Shown piece after piece: positions 35,244 to 49,200 of a stretch of 64,000 bases of DNA (positions are counted from its first letter, which is position 1; the number at the start of each line of letters is the position of its first letter). The translations under genes were made by a program, and so were the position numbers. The DNA is from Beta vulgaris subsp. vulgaris. Its lineage: Eukaryota > Streptophyta > Magnoliopsida > Caryophyllales > Amaranthaceae. The notes under the pieces are model-generated. The model did no database searches. It was not told where the DNA came from and saw only the letters and a program-made list of their open reading frames with translations. The stretch lies in the NCBI RefSeq assembly GCF_026745355.1, contig NC_079205.1, forward strand, positions 47,904,027 through 47,968,026, in the 5' to 3' direction.

Positions 35244-38200
35244 ATGATATATTCGCATTTAACTTTGCTTCTCATAAGTTTACTCTTCCTTCACCACATC
35301 AATACTACAAATCCAATACTTCAAATCTTAGCCATGCCAATATCTCACCTATATGCTCATTTCCTACTAATTTTTGTCGGCATAACTTCAGCCACCTCTC
35401 TACATCCAGACTTTCCAATCAAAGAAGCTACAATTAAAGATCTCCAAATCGCTTTACAAGAAAACAAGCTAACCTCAAAAGAATTAGTACAGTTCTACCT
35501 ACAACAAATCCATAAACTTAACCCAATTCTTAGAGCGGTCATAGAGGTGAATCCGGACGCTCTAGAACAGGCGAATGAGGCCGATAAGCGGAGGGCGAAG
35601 GCGAAGAAAGGTGACTCAGTCAAAGTTTCATGGCTAGCTGGGATACCAATATTGCTGAAGGATAATATTGCTACCAAAGATAGGCTTAATACAACAGCAG
35701 GATCTTATGCATTGTTGGGTTCAGTGGTTCCAAGAGATGCTGGAGTTGTCAAAAGGCTAAGAAAGGCCGGGGCTATCATTCTTGGGAAGGCTACCTTGAG
35801 TGAATGGGCTAATTTTAGGTCTAATAGTGCGCCTAGTGGGTGGTCTGCTAGAGGAGGCCAAGGCCAGGCAAGTCCCCGGTTTTTTGTCTTTGCATAACTT
35901 TACATCATAAAATTCATAAATCATAAGCATATAGAATGTGACAATATCTAATTTTTCGAATTTATTATGTATGAACATGTAGAATATTGTAGATAGCATA
36001 ATGGGCTTTTTTGATGGGAACATGAAAATCATCATTAATAAATCTTTACACGGATTAATAATAATAATAATAATAATCATTCACACATAAAAGATAATCT
36101 AAAACATTAAAATGAGAGTAACATTTTAAGACCGCTATCATAATATGGTAATGTTCTAACTATAATTGATTTTCGATGACTCAATATATTTAACGCATGA
36201 TGTAATGGCAATTAGGAATATGACCTTCATCTTGATATTTGATATTGATAATCAACCAAAGAGTACAGTTTCCCATATCTTCAAAACTCCAAGGTCCATG
36301 AACTAGGGAAACTAAACAACCACTAATGATACATACAAATCCCACAAATGAGGAGGAGGCCCATGACAGGGAATAAACAAAATCCCAACAAGGGAGACTA
36401 ACACCATCACAAGTCACAACAGATGGACTCTTATTGAAAACAAAAAACAAGACGGGAGGGAAGCTCGCGGCACGCCGGTGAGTTCACTGGATGCTACCTG
36501 CTCCTGGTAGCGGGAAAGGGGAAGCTTGGCGGTGGAAGAGATGGTGTAGAGAGAAAACCTCTCGGAGAGGGAAAACCCACCTCTCAAAAGTCAAAACTGA
36601 TGGGCTTTTTCTTTATTGAATTGAGGAAAAGAAGCTACAGGAAATGAACAAAAGAAAAAGAAACATAATGATGAACAACAAGAAAACAAAATAAAAGCAC
36701 ACCTATGACCTATGGAGAGACTACGCATGGTAAAGCCACACTTCCAATATTTTCTTCTAAAATACGATTAAGCTTTAATGAGGGACTATCTAGTTAACAA
36801 AATGGGTGATTATAAATACACATATGAGTTTGGCTAATTTGTGCAGGTGTATGTCAGTATGTGTTTCTTTTTTGGGTAACTCTAGAGGGTGGAGGAATTC
36901 AAGTAATCTATATTACATAAAGGAAAGGGGGGCAACGGTGTCCTCTTTTGAACCGACTATTTTACCCTCATTCTCTTTCTAAATTACAAAAGGAATCTCA
37001 ATATCAAAATGGGGGTCAAACAAAGCCATCGGAAATTAATTTTCAACAATTACTCAGAAATCACTTATATGAGGAAACTTTACAAATCACTCATAGAATT
37101 GAGAAAATCACGTTGTAAAAATCACGCAAACTACTCAAATGATCAGGAACCTTTATAAATACTAAAAATTAACTTACAAACTAAAACTAATACATTAGGA
37201 CGTCAATACATACAAAAACATTCACAAAATTCACTTACAAATCATTGTTCTTAATAGCCATTCACAATTACATACTCACAAAAATTACCTATAAACACAA
37301 ATTTGAGAAAAAAATATAAGATTTTGACAGTGATATCACACATTCGTCCATCGGCGTATGCGAACTTTCAAATAGGTACATAATTCTTTTAATCTTCAAA
37401 GTTATTTCACATTAGTCGACTGTTTTGTAGTTGAAAAAATTGAGATAATAGCAATTAGTTGAAAAGGGCTTTTATATAATTAGACTTAAATTTGATTCAT
37501 TTTCATATAAAATCAGAAAACAATATGGGTATGAAATTTGATTCATTTATGACACTGATGAAAAAGTTACTAATTTAGTTCTTTTTTTTAAATTCCAATA
37601 TAAAATTTTTGCCCAAAACTTTTGTAGAATATCCATGTTCAGTAATAAATTTTGAAAAACAAAACAATATCAAACCTTTTTGCGAACAACTTTTGCAAAA
37701 ATCAATTTTCAGAAAAAAAAAATTTACATTAATTTGCGGAAACCATTTCATGCGAAATCAAATTGCGTATGAAAATTTTGAAATTTCATTTCACCTGTAA
37801 TTGAAACTCAAAGTGTTCAAATTTAGAAAAGGAGAAAAATAAAAAATGACAATTTCATGCGAAATCATATTGTGTATGAAAAACTTAAAATTCCTTTCAA
37901 ATATAATTGAAACTCAAAGTGTGAACATTTAGAAAAGGAGAAAAAATAAAAATGATGAAAATTCTTAAATATATCAATTTGTGAAATCGGAATTTAGAAG
38001 TTAGACAAGGAAAAAAAAACTGAAATTGTATTATACTTTTCGGTTACAATTTTGGGATCATAGAGAAATTACTGAAATCCATATAAAAAACTATCATAAA
38101 TTACAAAAATGAATAAAACCAAAAAAAAAGAAGATGACGATATTTAGTAAAGAACATCATACTGATTATAAAAGAACATGCGCATATAAGACTTGAGAAA

Positions 38201-40210
38201 CAAAAAACTATTCATATTCACAAAAATGTAACAACACAAAAAGAACATAAAAGAATCTTATTCACAAAATGAAGGTGAACTTAAATATTAACTTGCATTT
38301 TCAGTTTGTTTACTACTTACTATTAGGCCTAAAAATAAAATCGCACGCATCACGTGCACAAAAGGCTAGTTTTAGTTAATGTAAGCTCATTGTGTCTTCT
38401 TTCTCGTTAGCGGACAAATAAACAATCTTTTAATTTATTTTACTTCCTCCGTTCTGTTTTAAATAAAATGTTTACTTTTTTATGCAATTCAATGTGTTTC
38501 TTTGACCATAAATATTTTTAGTTATGAACACATAAAAAATATTTAAAAATTATAATTTGATAGTATGCATCAAAACGAATCTAACAAGACCCCGCATAAC
38601 TATGTTTTTTCTTTATATAATGGCGATAAATTGGAGTCAAATTTGATCAATAAATAGTGTCATTTCACCCAATGTTTCATTTAAAACAAAACGGAGAAAG
38701 TATTAAAATATATCCAAGAAACTTATTTGTGTCTCGAAACCTCCTTTATGTGACAAAATATGAGGTATGTTGTATGTCTTTTATATATATATATATAGGA
38801 GGGCTCTTGTGAGACCACCTCCTCTATGTGAGAACACTTTTTTATGTGAGAACAAATATGCTGGACCTTTAGATCTAATCTAATCTAAATATTCTAAATA
38901 CACTTATGAGTAATGGCATTTTTGTAATTAGGTTTACCCTTACTCCCCTTCTTCCTTCTTCCCCACAAACTTTCACGTCTATGGCGTCATTTTTTTTCTC
39001 TCTCTAGGTTTTGCACAACTTTCTCTCTCCTCTATGGCGTCATTCATGGAGTAATTTTTCAATGTTTTAGTTCGATTTTTGCGGATTCCACACTATTCTT
39101 TCCATAACAACAGGTTTTATTTGAAATTTTTAATTTGATATTCTTGACTTGCATATTTTTGTTCGATTTTTTTTTATTTCAATGCAGATTTTTGTTCGAT
39201 TTTGTTCGATTTCAATGGCGTCATTCATCTTAAGTGCAGATTGTTGTTCGATTTATGTTTTCTTACTATATGATTTATCCTTTTTACCAACTTAAATGAA
39301 TGAACGAACGTAGGAAACCTTCCTACTTCATCAACCAGAGAAACAAAAAGATATTATAGTGGTATAGATTGAAATTTTGGTATTCCACATTATATCGTTT
39401 CGATTATAGTCACACGTTATCACCATACATGATCAACGCATGCAAAATGTATATCATGTTCTAAATTAATGTATATCATGTTCTAAAATTCCGAGCAACA
39501 TGTTCTAAAACGGATACATCATGTTCTAAAACGACGTAGATCATGTTATAAAATGATGTACATCATGTTCTAAAATGTTGTACATCATGTTCTAAAACGT
39601 TGTACATCATGTTCTAAAACGATGTACATCATGTTCTGACCCACCTTTATTCTCACATATGATATATGTTCTCACTCGAAATATTTCATAACATAATTAA
39701 AATGAATTGAAACATATTTGAAGTAATTCAGAACATGTTTGAAAAGTTTTAGAACACAATTAAAATAATTTGGAACATGTTTGAAATAATAAATAACATG
39801 TTTGAATAAATTTAGAACATACTTGCAATATTTCAGAACATCATTGAAATAATTCATAACATGTTTGAATAAATTTAGAACATGAGTTTGATATTTCAGA
39901 ACATGTATATATGTATATGTATTGATTATATTCTCATGTTCTAAAAAAATGTTTGTGTTCTAAATTTTAAAGTGTTCTCATATAAGTATGTGTTCTCACA
40001 TAAGAGAGTATTCTCACTGGATCCCAACCCTATGAAAAAGTGATGTAATTCCAAAAAAAAAGATATTAGAAAAAAAATCAATTTTTTTTTTTGGCTCAAA
40101 TTTTTTTCAAAGGGGGTATAACTCTCATGAACAAGTGTTGTAACTCTAATCCAATCGTGTGGTTGAGATTCATTCTCATTTCTCATATAAAGAGCATTCT
40201 CATGTGATCT

Positions 40211-40269
<59 letters not shown>

Positions 40270-43200
40270 GCGCTGAAAAAAAAGAGTTCCAAAGAGAAGG
40301 GAGAAGCCCTTCTTTCTAGAAATCTCTAGCCATTTCCTAGGAAACCTCCACAGCCTCTCCTTCATATCTCCTTTTGCCGCCCATCTCAACCCCCATCTCA
40401 ACCAGTTCTCCGCCGCTAATCCTGAACAATCCTCGCCTGCTACCCCGGTGTTTCATTATCGGTGGTTTGGGTAGTTCGCTCCTCGCCTCCCCTGTCGCGA
40501 GACCCATCAAACCACCGCCTCTTACCTCTCTTATCGGTGCAGAGGTTGGTGGTTTGATGGCTTCCCCTCATTTTCGCCTCTCTCTCTTTGTTGAGTATGA
40601 GGGGAAAAGAACAATAGTTTATTTGAAAAATCTAGTTACGCTTGTACATACATAATTTGAATGAAAAGTACATATGATTAAAGAAGTTTTTTCTCAAGAC
40701 TATACCCTAAGTAAATCAATTTTCGACTGCAGAACCCTTACAATCTATCAGCAACTCCTTGTGGCTCAAGCAGTGGATCAGCCATAGCAGTATCAACAAA
40801 CTTGGCAGCCGTAACCCTTGGGACCGAGACAGACGGCTCAATCCTTTGTCCTTCTAGCTACAACTCAGTCGTCGGTATCAAACCCACACTTGGTCTCACT
40901 AGCCGTAGTGGAGTTATACCAATCTCTCCTACACAAGATACTGTTGGGTATCCATATTATTACATCAATCTATTTATTTTTTGAAATTTATGAAGTTTAT
41001 TATAATTCGTGGTCAGTTTTTAAAATTAACATTATTAATCTAATTGTGATTTGTATATAAAAAAAAGAGTCTAATTATGATTTAATTTTCACTTCATTTA
41101 ACCACTCTATATCACAATTACGTGAGTTCTCATATCGCAAAACCAAAATCTACAAAGTGGTAAAGGAACCTTTTACTATGCTTTCAAAAACAAAAATTGA
41201 TTTAATTAGTACAAACTATGGACGCCCTCACAAAAATAGTCCCTACTTTAGTTTATTGTTGTGCAGTGTCAACTTTTAGGACTATTTTACAATGGTAGTC
41301 CAATAGCAGGTAAACTCTGTCATTTTTTTCAGGGAAATTTGTCAAAAACAACCTTTTCAATACAAGTTTTTGCGAGTATAATAAAACGTTAAAAAATAAA
41401 TTTTTTAGCGAAAAACAACTTGAACTATTTTCTAGGCATTGACCAAGTATTTTTTGGCTTCGATTTACTAAAACCTAACATGACAAGGCACATAATCTAC
41501 ATTTTATATGTTGTAACCCCATTTTCTTCATATACTAATGAATTTAACATCAGAAAATATTTGGTCAATGTCGAAAATAGAGAATAGAAGAGTTGAAACG
41601 TAAGAGATGCAGTTCATGTGTCCTCCACATGTTTGGTTTTAACGAATCAACGCTGAAAAATATTTGGCCAATACCGAAAGATTGGCGAGGTTATTTCTGA
41701 CAAAATATTTTCTTCTTAAGATCATATTTTGCCAGATTTTTTAAAAAGATTTTCTTGTAAAAACTTATATTTAAAAAGTTATTTTTGACAAATTTTCCTT
41801 GTTTTCATTTTTTTCTATCTTCTTCCTCCTCTTTTCTCCATCCTTCCTCCCTCCTCTCCCCTGCCACCCAACCCTCTCCTCTTCCACCCCACTACCCCGT
41901 CACCCACCTCCCTTAAATGTCACCACTCCTCCACCACCCTCTCCCCTGTCCTCAAAACCCCTATCCTCTGCCCCTGCCACCCATCACCCTGCTATTTGAG
42001 GATCCTCACCATAAAAACGCAGTATGTAAGAACAGTATACTTCTTTAAGGAAAACTTAGGATTTTAGATCAGAGCGGGGAATTCATAACTCACAATTATG
42101 ATAATGGGTTTGACGAAGGAAAGGTGAAAGAACAAAGGAGACAGATTGGTGGGCTGTTGAATTTGCCCCTTTTTGTTTTTTTTTTTGCTTCTCCAAACTG
42201 TCTGATTTCCTTTAATTTCATTTATTCTTCCACTTCTTTGGTCATACATGCGATCCATTTACATGAAATTACCCCTACTTTGCATTTGATTTACTAGTTT
42301 TATATGCACGTATCAACAAACAAAAGGTCAATTGCGTAATAATATATACGAAAAATTATTCATAAAGTTCACTGTGTATTTTTCTTCTATTTTTTGAAAG
42401 CCAATAAATTAATAATGATGTAAATATTTTGTTAATTGAGGATATAATGATAAAAGAGAGTATATTTATATTTTATTACTTAAGGGTATAAAAGGAATTA
42501 TCATTTTTGGTGTCCCCCTCCTCTTCCTTTACATAACAGAGATAAGTTAATTTTTTTTGATTGGAAGATTCACTTCTTGTTGATTTTTGTCAACTTTAGT
42601 TTATCTGAGCTTCGTATTTTTGTTTGGATTTTTGTGCATTTTTTTTGGGTTTGCTTTGAAATGTAAGTGATAATCTAATCAAAGAGAAAATGTAAGCGAT
42701 AATAATGGGATTGTGATTTGTGAATCAGTTGTTGGGCAGTTGATATTTTGGCATAATTTCCATGTTTTGTGTGATATTAAAAAAAATTGGAGGTCACTTC
42801 AGATTTGATGGAGATCGATATCAATTTAGGGGTTCTTTTTTTTCGATTGGCAGGAGAGGGAAGGTGGCAGGGGGTCGACACTCAGCACAGGAGGGGGTGG
42901 GGACGTGGGGTGGATGCCAAGGGAGAAGGAGAAGGAAGAGGAGGAGGGAGAAGGGAGAAGGGGGAAGGGGGAGAAGGAGGGAGGAGAGAATATAATCAAA
43001 ACAGCAAAACAAAGTTAAAAAAAAAAATTACCTCTTATATTGGTTACTGGTTAATCTAGACTGGTATTGTAAAATATTACTAAAAGTTGAGACTGAACAA
43101 TAATAAATTGAAGTAGGGTCTTTTATTGTCAAGGCATTCATAATTGAAACTGACTAAATCAATTTTTCCTTTTCAAAAATATGCAATATTTTACATTTAT

Positions 43201-46200
43201 GGTATATTTTTACCCCACTTTTGACTTCACTACTATAGAAGTCAAGAAAACAATTATATTATCATGTCATTGTTAGATTTGTTTTAATGTTTATATCTAC
43301 AATATGTCAATTAAAAGATATTTTACTAATATATAATAAAGGCAAAATTAGTCTGAACACCCTGAACTATAACGCGGATGCCCCAAACAGCCCCAACTAA
43401 GATTTATTATCAAAATATGCCGAATTTAAAAACCTGGGTGCAGTCCATATCATAAAGGAGGTTGATGGCCGAAATTCTCACAAGCAGCAGGACAATCTTA
43501 ATTTTTTATTATTATTTTCATCCCCTTCTTATTTTCTTCTTTTTTGACCCTAATTTTTTTACTTAAAAAAAAAGGTATGTACCTTTCATTTTCTCCTTCC
43601 TCAATTAAAGACAAACTTTCTTTCCCAAAATCCATCTTTCTTCCCTAAATTCCCTCTATCTTCCCAAATAAACACTAAATTTTGAAGATTACTCAAATTG
43701 AGATTGAAAGATTGAAATCGCATAACAACAATGAGCTCAGCTTTATGTTCAAGTTTCAAGAAGAATTCATTAAATAATGGTAGGTTTTTTAGGATTTAAA
43801 AAAGAACATAAGAAAATTAAGAGGGGGGAAAATGGAAAATAATAATAATAAATTAAGATTCTCCTGTTGCTGGTATGGTCACCGACTTTATTTGTGATAT
43901 ACACTACATCCAGGTCTATACTTTGAGGCGTTCTAATTATAAGTCTTAGTTGAGGTTGTTTGGTACACCTGATTAATTTTGCTATAAAAAAGTTTCTAAT
44001 GGTTAAAGATAAGTATTAGTGATCTTGAAAGTCATAGAGTTGCAATTTTTGCTCGATAATTTGATTAGCCTGTAATTTGTCGAATTGAACAATGAACAGG
44101 CCCATCTGTAGAACTGTGGCAGACGCAACCTATGTTCTTGATTCGATTGTAGGATATGATCCTTATGATTCTGAAGCGACAGTAAACGCAAGCAAGTACA
44201 TACCGCGAAATGGCTATGCTCAGTTTCTTAAGCTTGAAGGTTTAAAAGGGAAGAGGCTAGGAATTGTAAGAAAGCCCTTCTTTGATTATCTTGAAGGGTT
44301 TCCTATACAGAGCACAGCCTTTAAGAAACATTTCCATACTCTAAGGTAAGCACATAACAGAGGCTAGCTATTGATTATATGAATATCATTGCATAAGATA
44401 AATTACAGGTTCATCTCCCAGATTTACCAAAGTTGTAAATCGAGCTGTTTTTTTTTTAAAAAAATTGAATATATACTATCTCAATCTAAGTAATGCTTTC
44501 TCCTTTTTTAAATGTTGCGCTTGCATATTAACTATTATTCACCAACTAACCTTGTTCTTGTTATACCTTAGAAATTACATATATAGTCGGGTGACTTCTT
44601 ATTTGATTAATCTTAATGCATATTTTCATAATAACAACTTCTATAATTTGTTGCTAAATGTATAAATCATAATTAAAGGTATTATTATAGATTAAAGTCA
44701 TGCATTTAATGACGTGAAAAGAAGTGTAGCATAAAAAAAGACAGAAAATATATAATTCACAAATTTTGGAATACATCATATGCACGATAACTTTTTAAGT
44801 GACTATTTTAAGTTTTTTTTTTTTTGAAAGAGAAGTGACTATTTTAAGTTAATACACTTTTTTTTGTAATGAATCCTTTTTGACTTAAAAATTGATCAAT
44901 TTTGCCATGAATAGTGACTTTTTTTGGGCCAAATGTGGCATAATCTTACAACAAATTTAGGGGAAAAATGGAAAAGAATAATTCCATCTATAATAATTTC
45001 TCATTAACTTAATTTCAGGATAATCCTAACTTTATACCCTGTGGCCTGTTTTCTTAAAATGGTCTCATTTCAAAAGTAACCTGAGGTAAATATGAAGATT
45101 AATCGATTTGATCATGGTCAATTAATTTTGACCATCTTAATTATTAACTAAAGTTTGTCTCTAATACAACTTAATTAATAACAAAAACTAATTTTTTTTT
45201 TCAAACATCAACCTAAACCCACCACTACAACAAAACCACCGCCATCCTCCCTTTTCTCTCATATCACCACCACCCTCCTAAACCCACATTACAACAAAAC
45301 CACCACCCTCACACAAATTGCCAACCCACCACCACCCTCGTTTCTCGGCAAAATGAGGAAGGACCACCTACTCCGCCCCAAACCCTGCCAACCGCGTATT
45401 CTCTCTCATAACCACCACCCTCACACAGATCGCCAACCCATCACCACCCTCATTTCTTGACAATACCGGATACCCAGCCTCCTACTTCCCCTCTTTAGCT
45501 GCTGTCGCAGCAGCCTCCACTCGCCTTTACCCCCTTCTTCCTCCTCCACTTGCAATCTCCTAGATCACCAATTTATCTCACATCCTCCCGCAAACCCCAC
45601 CGCGCACGCTTCCTCGACGCAGCCCCCCCTTCCCCCCCAGCGCAATCACCTCCACCCCGTAGCCCGCAGCCCAGTTCAAGAAAGTGGATGATGGCGGTGC
45701 AATTTTTTTGGGTCGGTGGGGTTAGTTTGGTGGTGGGTAATCTGTGAGAAAGTGTTGGTGGTTTGTTGGGTGGTTACTGAAATCAGAAAAGGATAAAAGA
45801 GGAGAGAAAGGGGTGAGAGAGGACAGGAAAAAAAAGGTGAGAATAGTAACCTGTGTAAAAGGTTGTAGGTAATGGCCCATTTTTTAGCTCACAACCTTGC
45901 TACCATGGCAAGAAAGAGCTAACCTCTTGCGTGTTTTGTTCCACCTTTTCACCCTTTGTCAAAAAAAAAAAAAAAAAAAAAAGCCCATTTTAAGAAAATC
46001 GAGTATAAAGGTAGGATTATTTTGAAATTAAGTTAATGAGGAATTACTATGAGAAGACTGTCAAAAAATGAGATTATTCTTTTCTATTTTTCCTAAATTT
46101 AGTGTGCACCCGGTGCATGTAAGATTTGTTGTAAATAATCATAGATGTTCAATATATAAAGATTTGAAATATTTTTGTTGGGTAGATCTCGGAGATGAAC

Positions 46201-49200
46201 ATAATATCCTGCATGTAAACCATCTACTAATACACAATTTTCATGCTTATTGTCACTCGGTACAACTAAAGAGAAAAAGGGGCAAATCTAATTGATAATT
46301 TGGAAATACCCAACATTGAAGCAATAAATTCACAGAATAACGAGATGATGGTGTTGCTAGCTGAGTTCAAATTGTCATTGAATTCCTACTTAAAACAACT
46401 GGTTGAGTCTCCAGTGCGATCTTTAATAGATGTTATCCAATTCAACAACAAAAATGCCCAAAAGGTAAGAGGTTGTCCTTATTTATTATATGTGCCATTC
46501 TTGCTATGTTTGTAGAATTAACTGTTCTTTTAAGAAGTTATTTTCACAAACGTTACAAGAAGTCTATATGATCTTTGCTAACAAGTATTCGGGGGTTGAA
46601 TAAGGAATTTATTTTAACATGATTTAATACAAAAATCACTTTGGGAGAATGATATATAAGTATATGTAGGTTTCTTATTTTGCCATATATATATACTAGT
46701 TGTATATGCACATGATGCGTGCGTCAACAATCTTATGTAGTTATATGTACGAATGAGCATGTTTTTCAATCTAAAATTATTTTGGTAGTAATTTCAATTG
46801 GAGTATCGAGATTATTTATAGAAGTTATTATTATTTAAAATTGAAATTGGCTGATTTTTAACTGTTTAATACTGTCACTGAAAAATTTGCTCGATGATTC
46901 AATAATGAACATCTCTAATGTTGGACATTGAAAACTTACTTTAAGCTGAAAACTGAAAACGACTTTTTTTGCTCATTTTGCAGATTTTTGCTCATTTTAT
47001 GTTTTTTTGCTCATTTTATGTGTTTAGTTGCTCATTGTAAGAAACTTTTGCTCATTTTGACAAACTTTCGCTCATTTTACGAAGTTTACGCTCATTTTAC
47101 AAACCTTTTCATTTTATGTTTTTTGCTTATTTTATGTTTTCGCTCATTTAAGAAACTTTTGCTCATTTTACAAATTCTTACTCATTTTATATTCTTTGCT
47201 CATTTTATTATTTTGCTCATTTTCAGAGATTTTTTGCACATCAGTTTTCAGTTTTAGCACGAGGAGTGATTTTCACATGATCCTATTCCTATATATATAT
47301 ATAGGGTTGGGTTCTAATGAGAACCCTCTTATGGTGAGAACCGTGAGAACCACTTAAAATGAGCAAAAACTTCCTAAAATGAGCATAAACATAAAATGTG
47401 TAGAAAACATTAAGTGATCAAAAACGTAAAATGAACAAAAATGTAAAAGAAGAAAAACGTAAAATGAGCATAAAAAAGTTCAATGAGAAAAAAAGTAAAA
47501 TAAGCAAAACATAAAATGATCAAAAATGTTGATAAATCAGCATAAAAATGTTAAATGACCAAAATCATAAAATAAGTGAAACAAAAAATGAGCAAAAATA
47601 TTATGAAATGATCAAAATCTTCGTAAAATGAGGAAAAATGAGTGGTTCTCACGGTTCTCACCATAAGGGTGGTTCTCATATTATATATATATATATTATA
47701 TATATATAATATATATGTATGTATATGTATGTATGTATGTAGGAATAGGATCACGTGAAAACCTCTCCTTATATTGAAAACTGAAAACTACAACATGAAA
47801 TGAGCGAAAAGTTCTTAAAATGAGCGAAAAGTTTTTTAAATGAGAAAAAATATAAAATGAGCAATGTTTTTGAGCAAAAGTTTCTTAAAATGAGCGAAAA
47901 CATAAAATGAGCAAAAAACATAAAATGAACAATAGTTCGTATCCTTATATTGAAAACTGAAAACTACAACATGAAATGAGCGAAAAGTTCTTAAAATGAG
48001 CGAAAAGTTTTTTAAATGAGAAAAAATATAAAATGAGCAATGTTTTTGAGCAAAAGTTTCTTAAAATGAGCGAAAACATAAAATGAGCAAAAAACATAAA
48101 ATGAACAATAGTTCGTAAAATGAGCAAAAACTTCGTAAACTGATGTAAGATATATATATAGATTTTCTAGAACTTATTTCTTTTAAAACAAAGAGGAAAT
48201 CTTATGGGACTTTTGGGCTATTTTCATATTTGTAAAACACGGGTTTTTATTGTTTTAGCAACCTGTGTATGGATATCAGACCAAGGCGGTGGGTTTTTCT
48301 TTAGTCTATCATGGAGGGGATTGGCAACTCTACAAAGATTTGGATAAAAGTCTAAGACATAATTTAAGCTACCAAGAAATCTTTGTGGTTTATCAGGAAA
48401 TTTGCTGGTGAATTGGAGAGATCTATCAGTAGGGGTAATAGTTCCACAAGACATCAAGTGACCAATGAACCTAATTTTTGTTTGAAATAAGGAAACCTTT
48501 AGATAGAAATAGGTCTTTAGATTTTTGAAAGTTGGTCAATCGTGCTTGAGTAGACTAGCACATCATCAATGTAAATTATGCAAAAATCTGAATAGGGGTT
48601 AAAAATATCGTTCATTATTCTTTGAAATTCATAAGGAGCATTTTTAAGGCCAAAAGGCACCAGGATAATTCCAAGGATCTGGGGTGTTAACAGATAATAC
48701 AAAGAAATGAAAATATTTAAAACATAAAACAATTAAAAATAAGGCGGTTTAACCAGCCATTGCTTAATAGAAAAGAATTACAAATTGTCTTGAAACTGAT
48801 ACTACTAAAGAGAGTTACAAACTTTTTTTGTGAATGAAGAGGGAGAGAGAGAGATTTTCTGAGGAGCTAATGTAATCGTGTATTTTGCTCTGTCTTCAAC
48901 TGAAGAAGAGTCCTCAATTTATAGGCAGTGGAAAACAAAAATGTCACATTATTTTACTGTGTATGAACAACTTGTAATCTTGCTTTAAACTGTTCACAAT
49001 TTTGTTTTGTTGAAGCTTTTACTGTTGAGTAATTTATCTGTTGCTGTTCAAAATGCCATTAAGACTGTTGTTCTGAAGCATTTTTTCTGTTACTGCGTTA
49101 ACCCTATTGCTGCTTTGGAGATAGTGAGAGAATCTTTTTTTTAAGTCTGGAAACCAGCATCTTCTTCGTCGTCACTTAAGTGGATGAAGGAGTCTGCTAT

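Noticed and set aside
39455..39640. CATCATGTTCTAAAA repeats as a regulatory operator array
   Set aside because: Degenerate tandem copies inside a (TA)n-flanked element; no gene context.
44003..44191. Minus-strand frame over amidase exon 3
   Set aside because: Antisense of a clearly coding exon.
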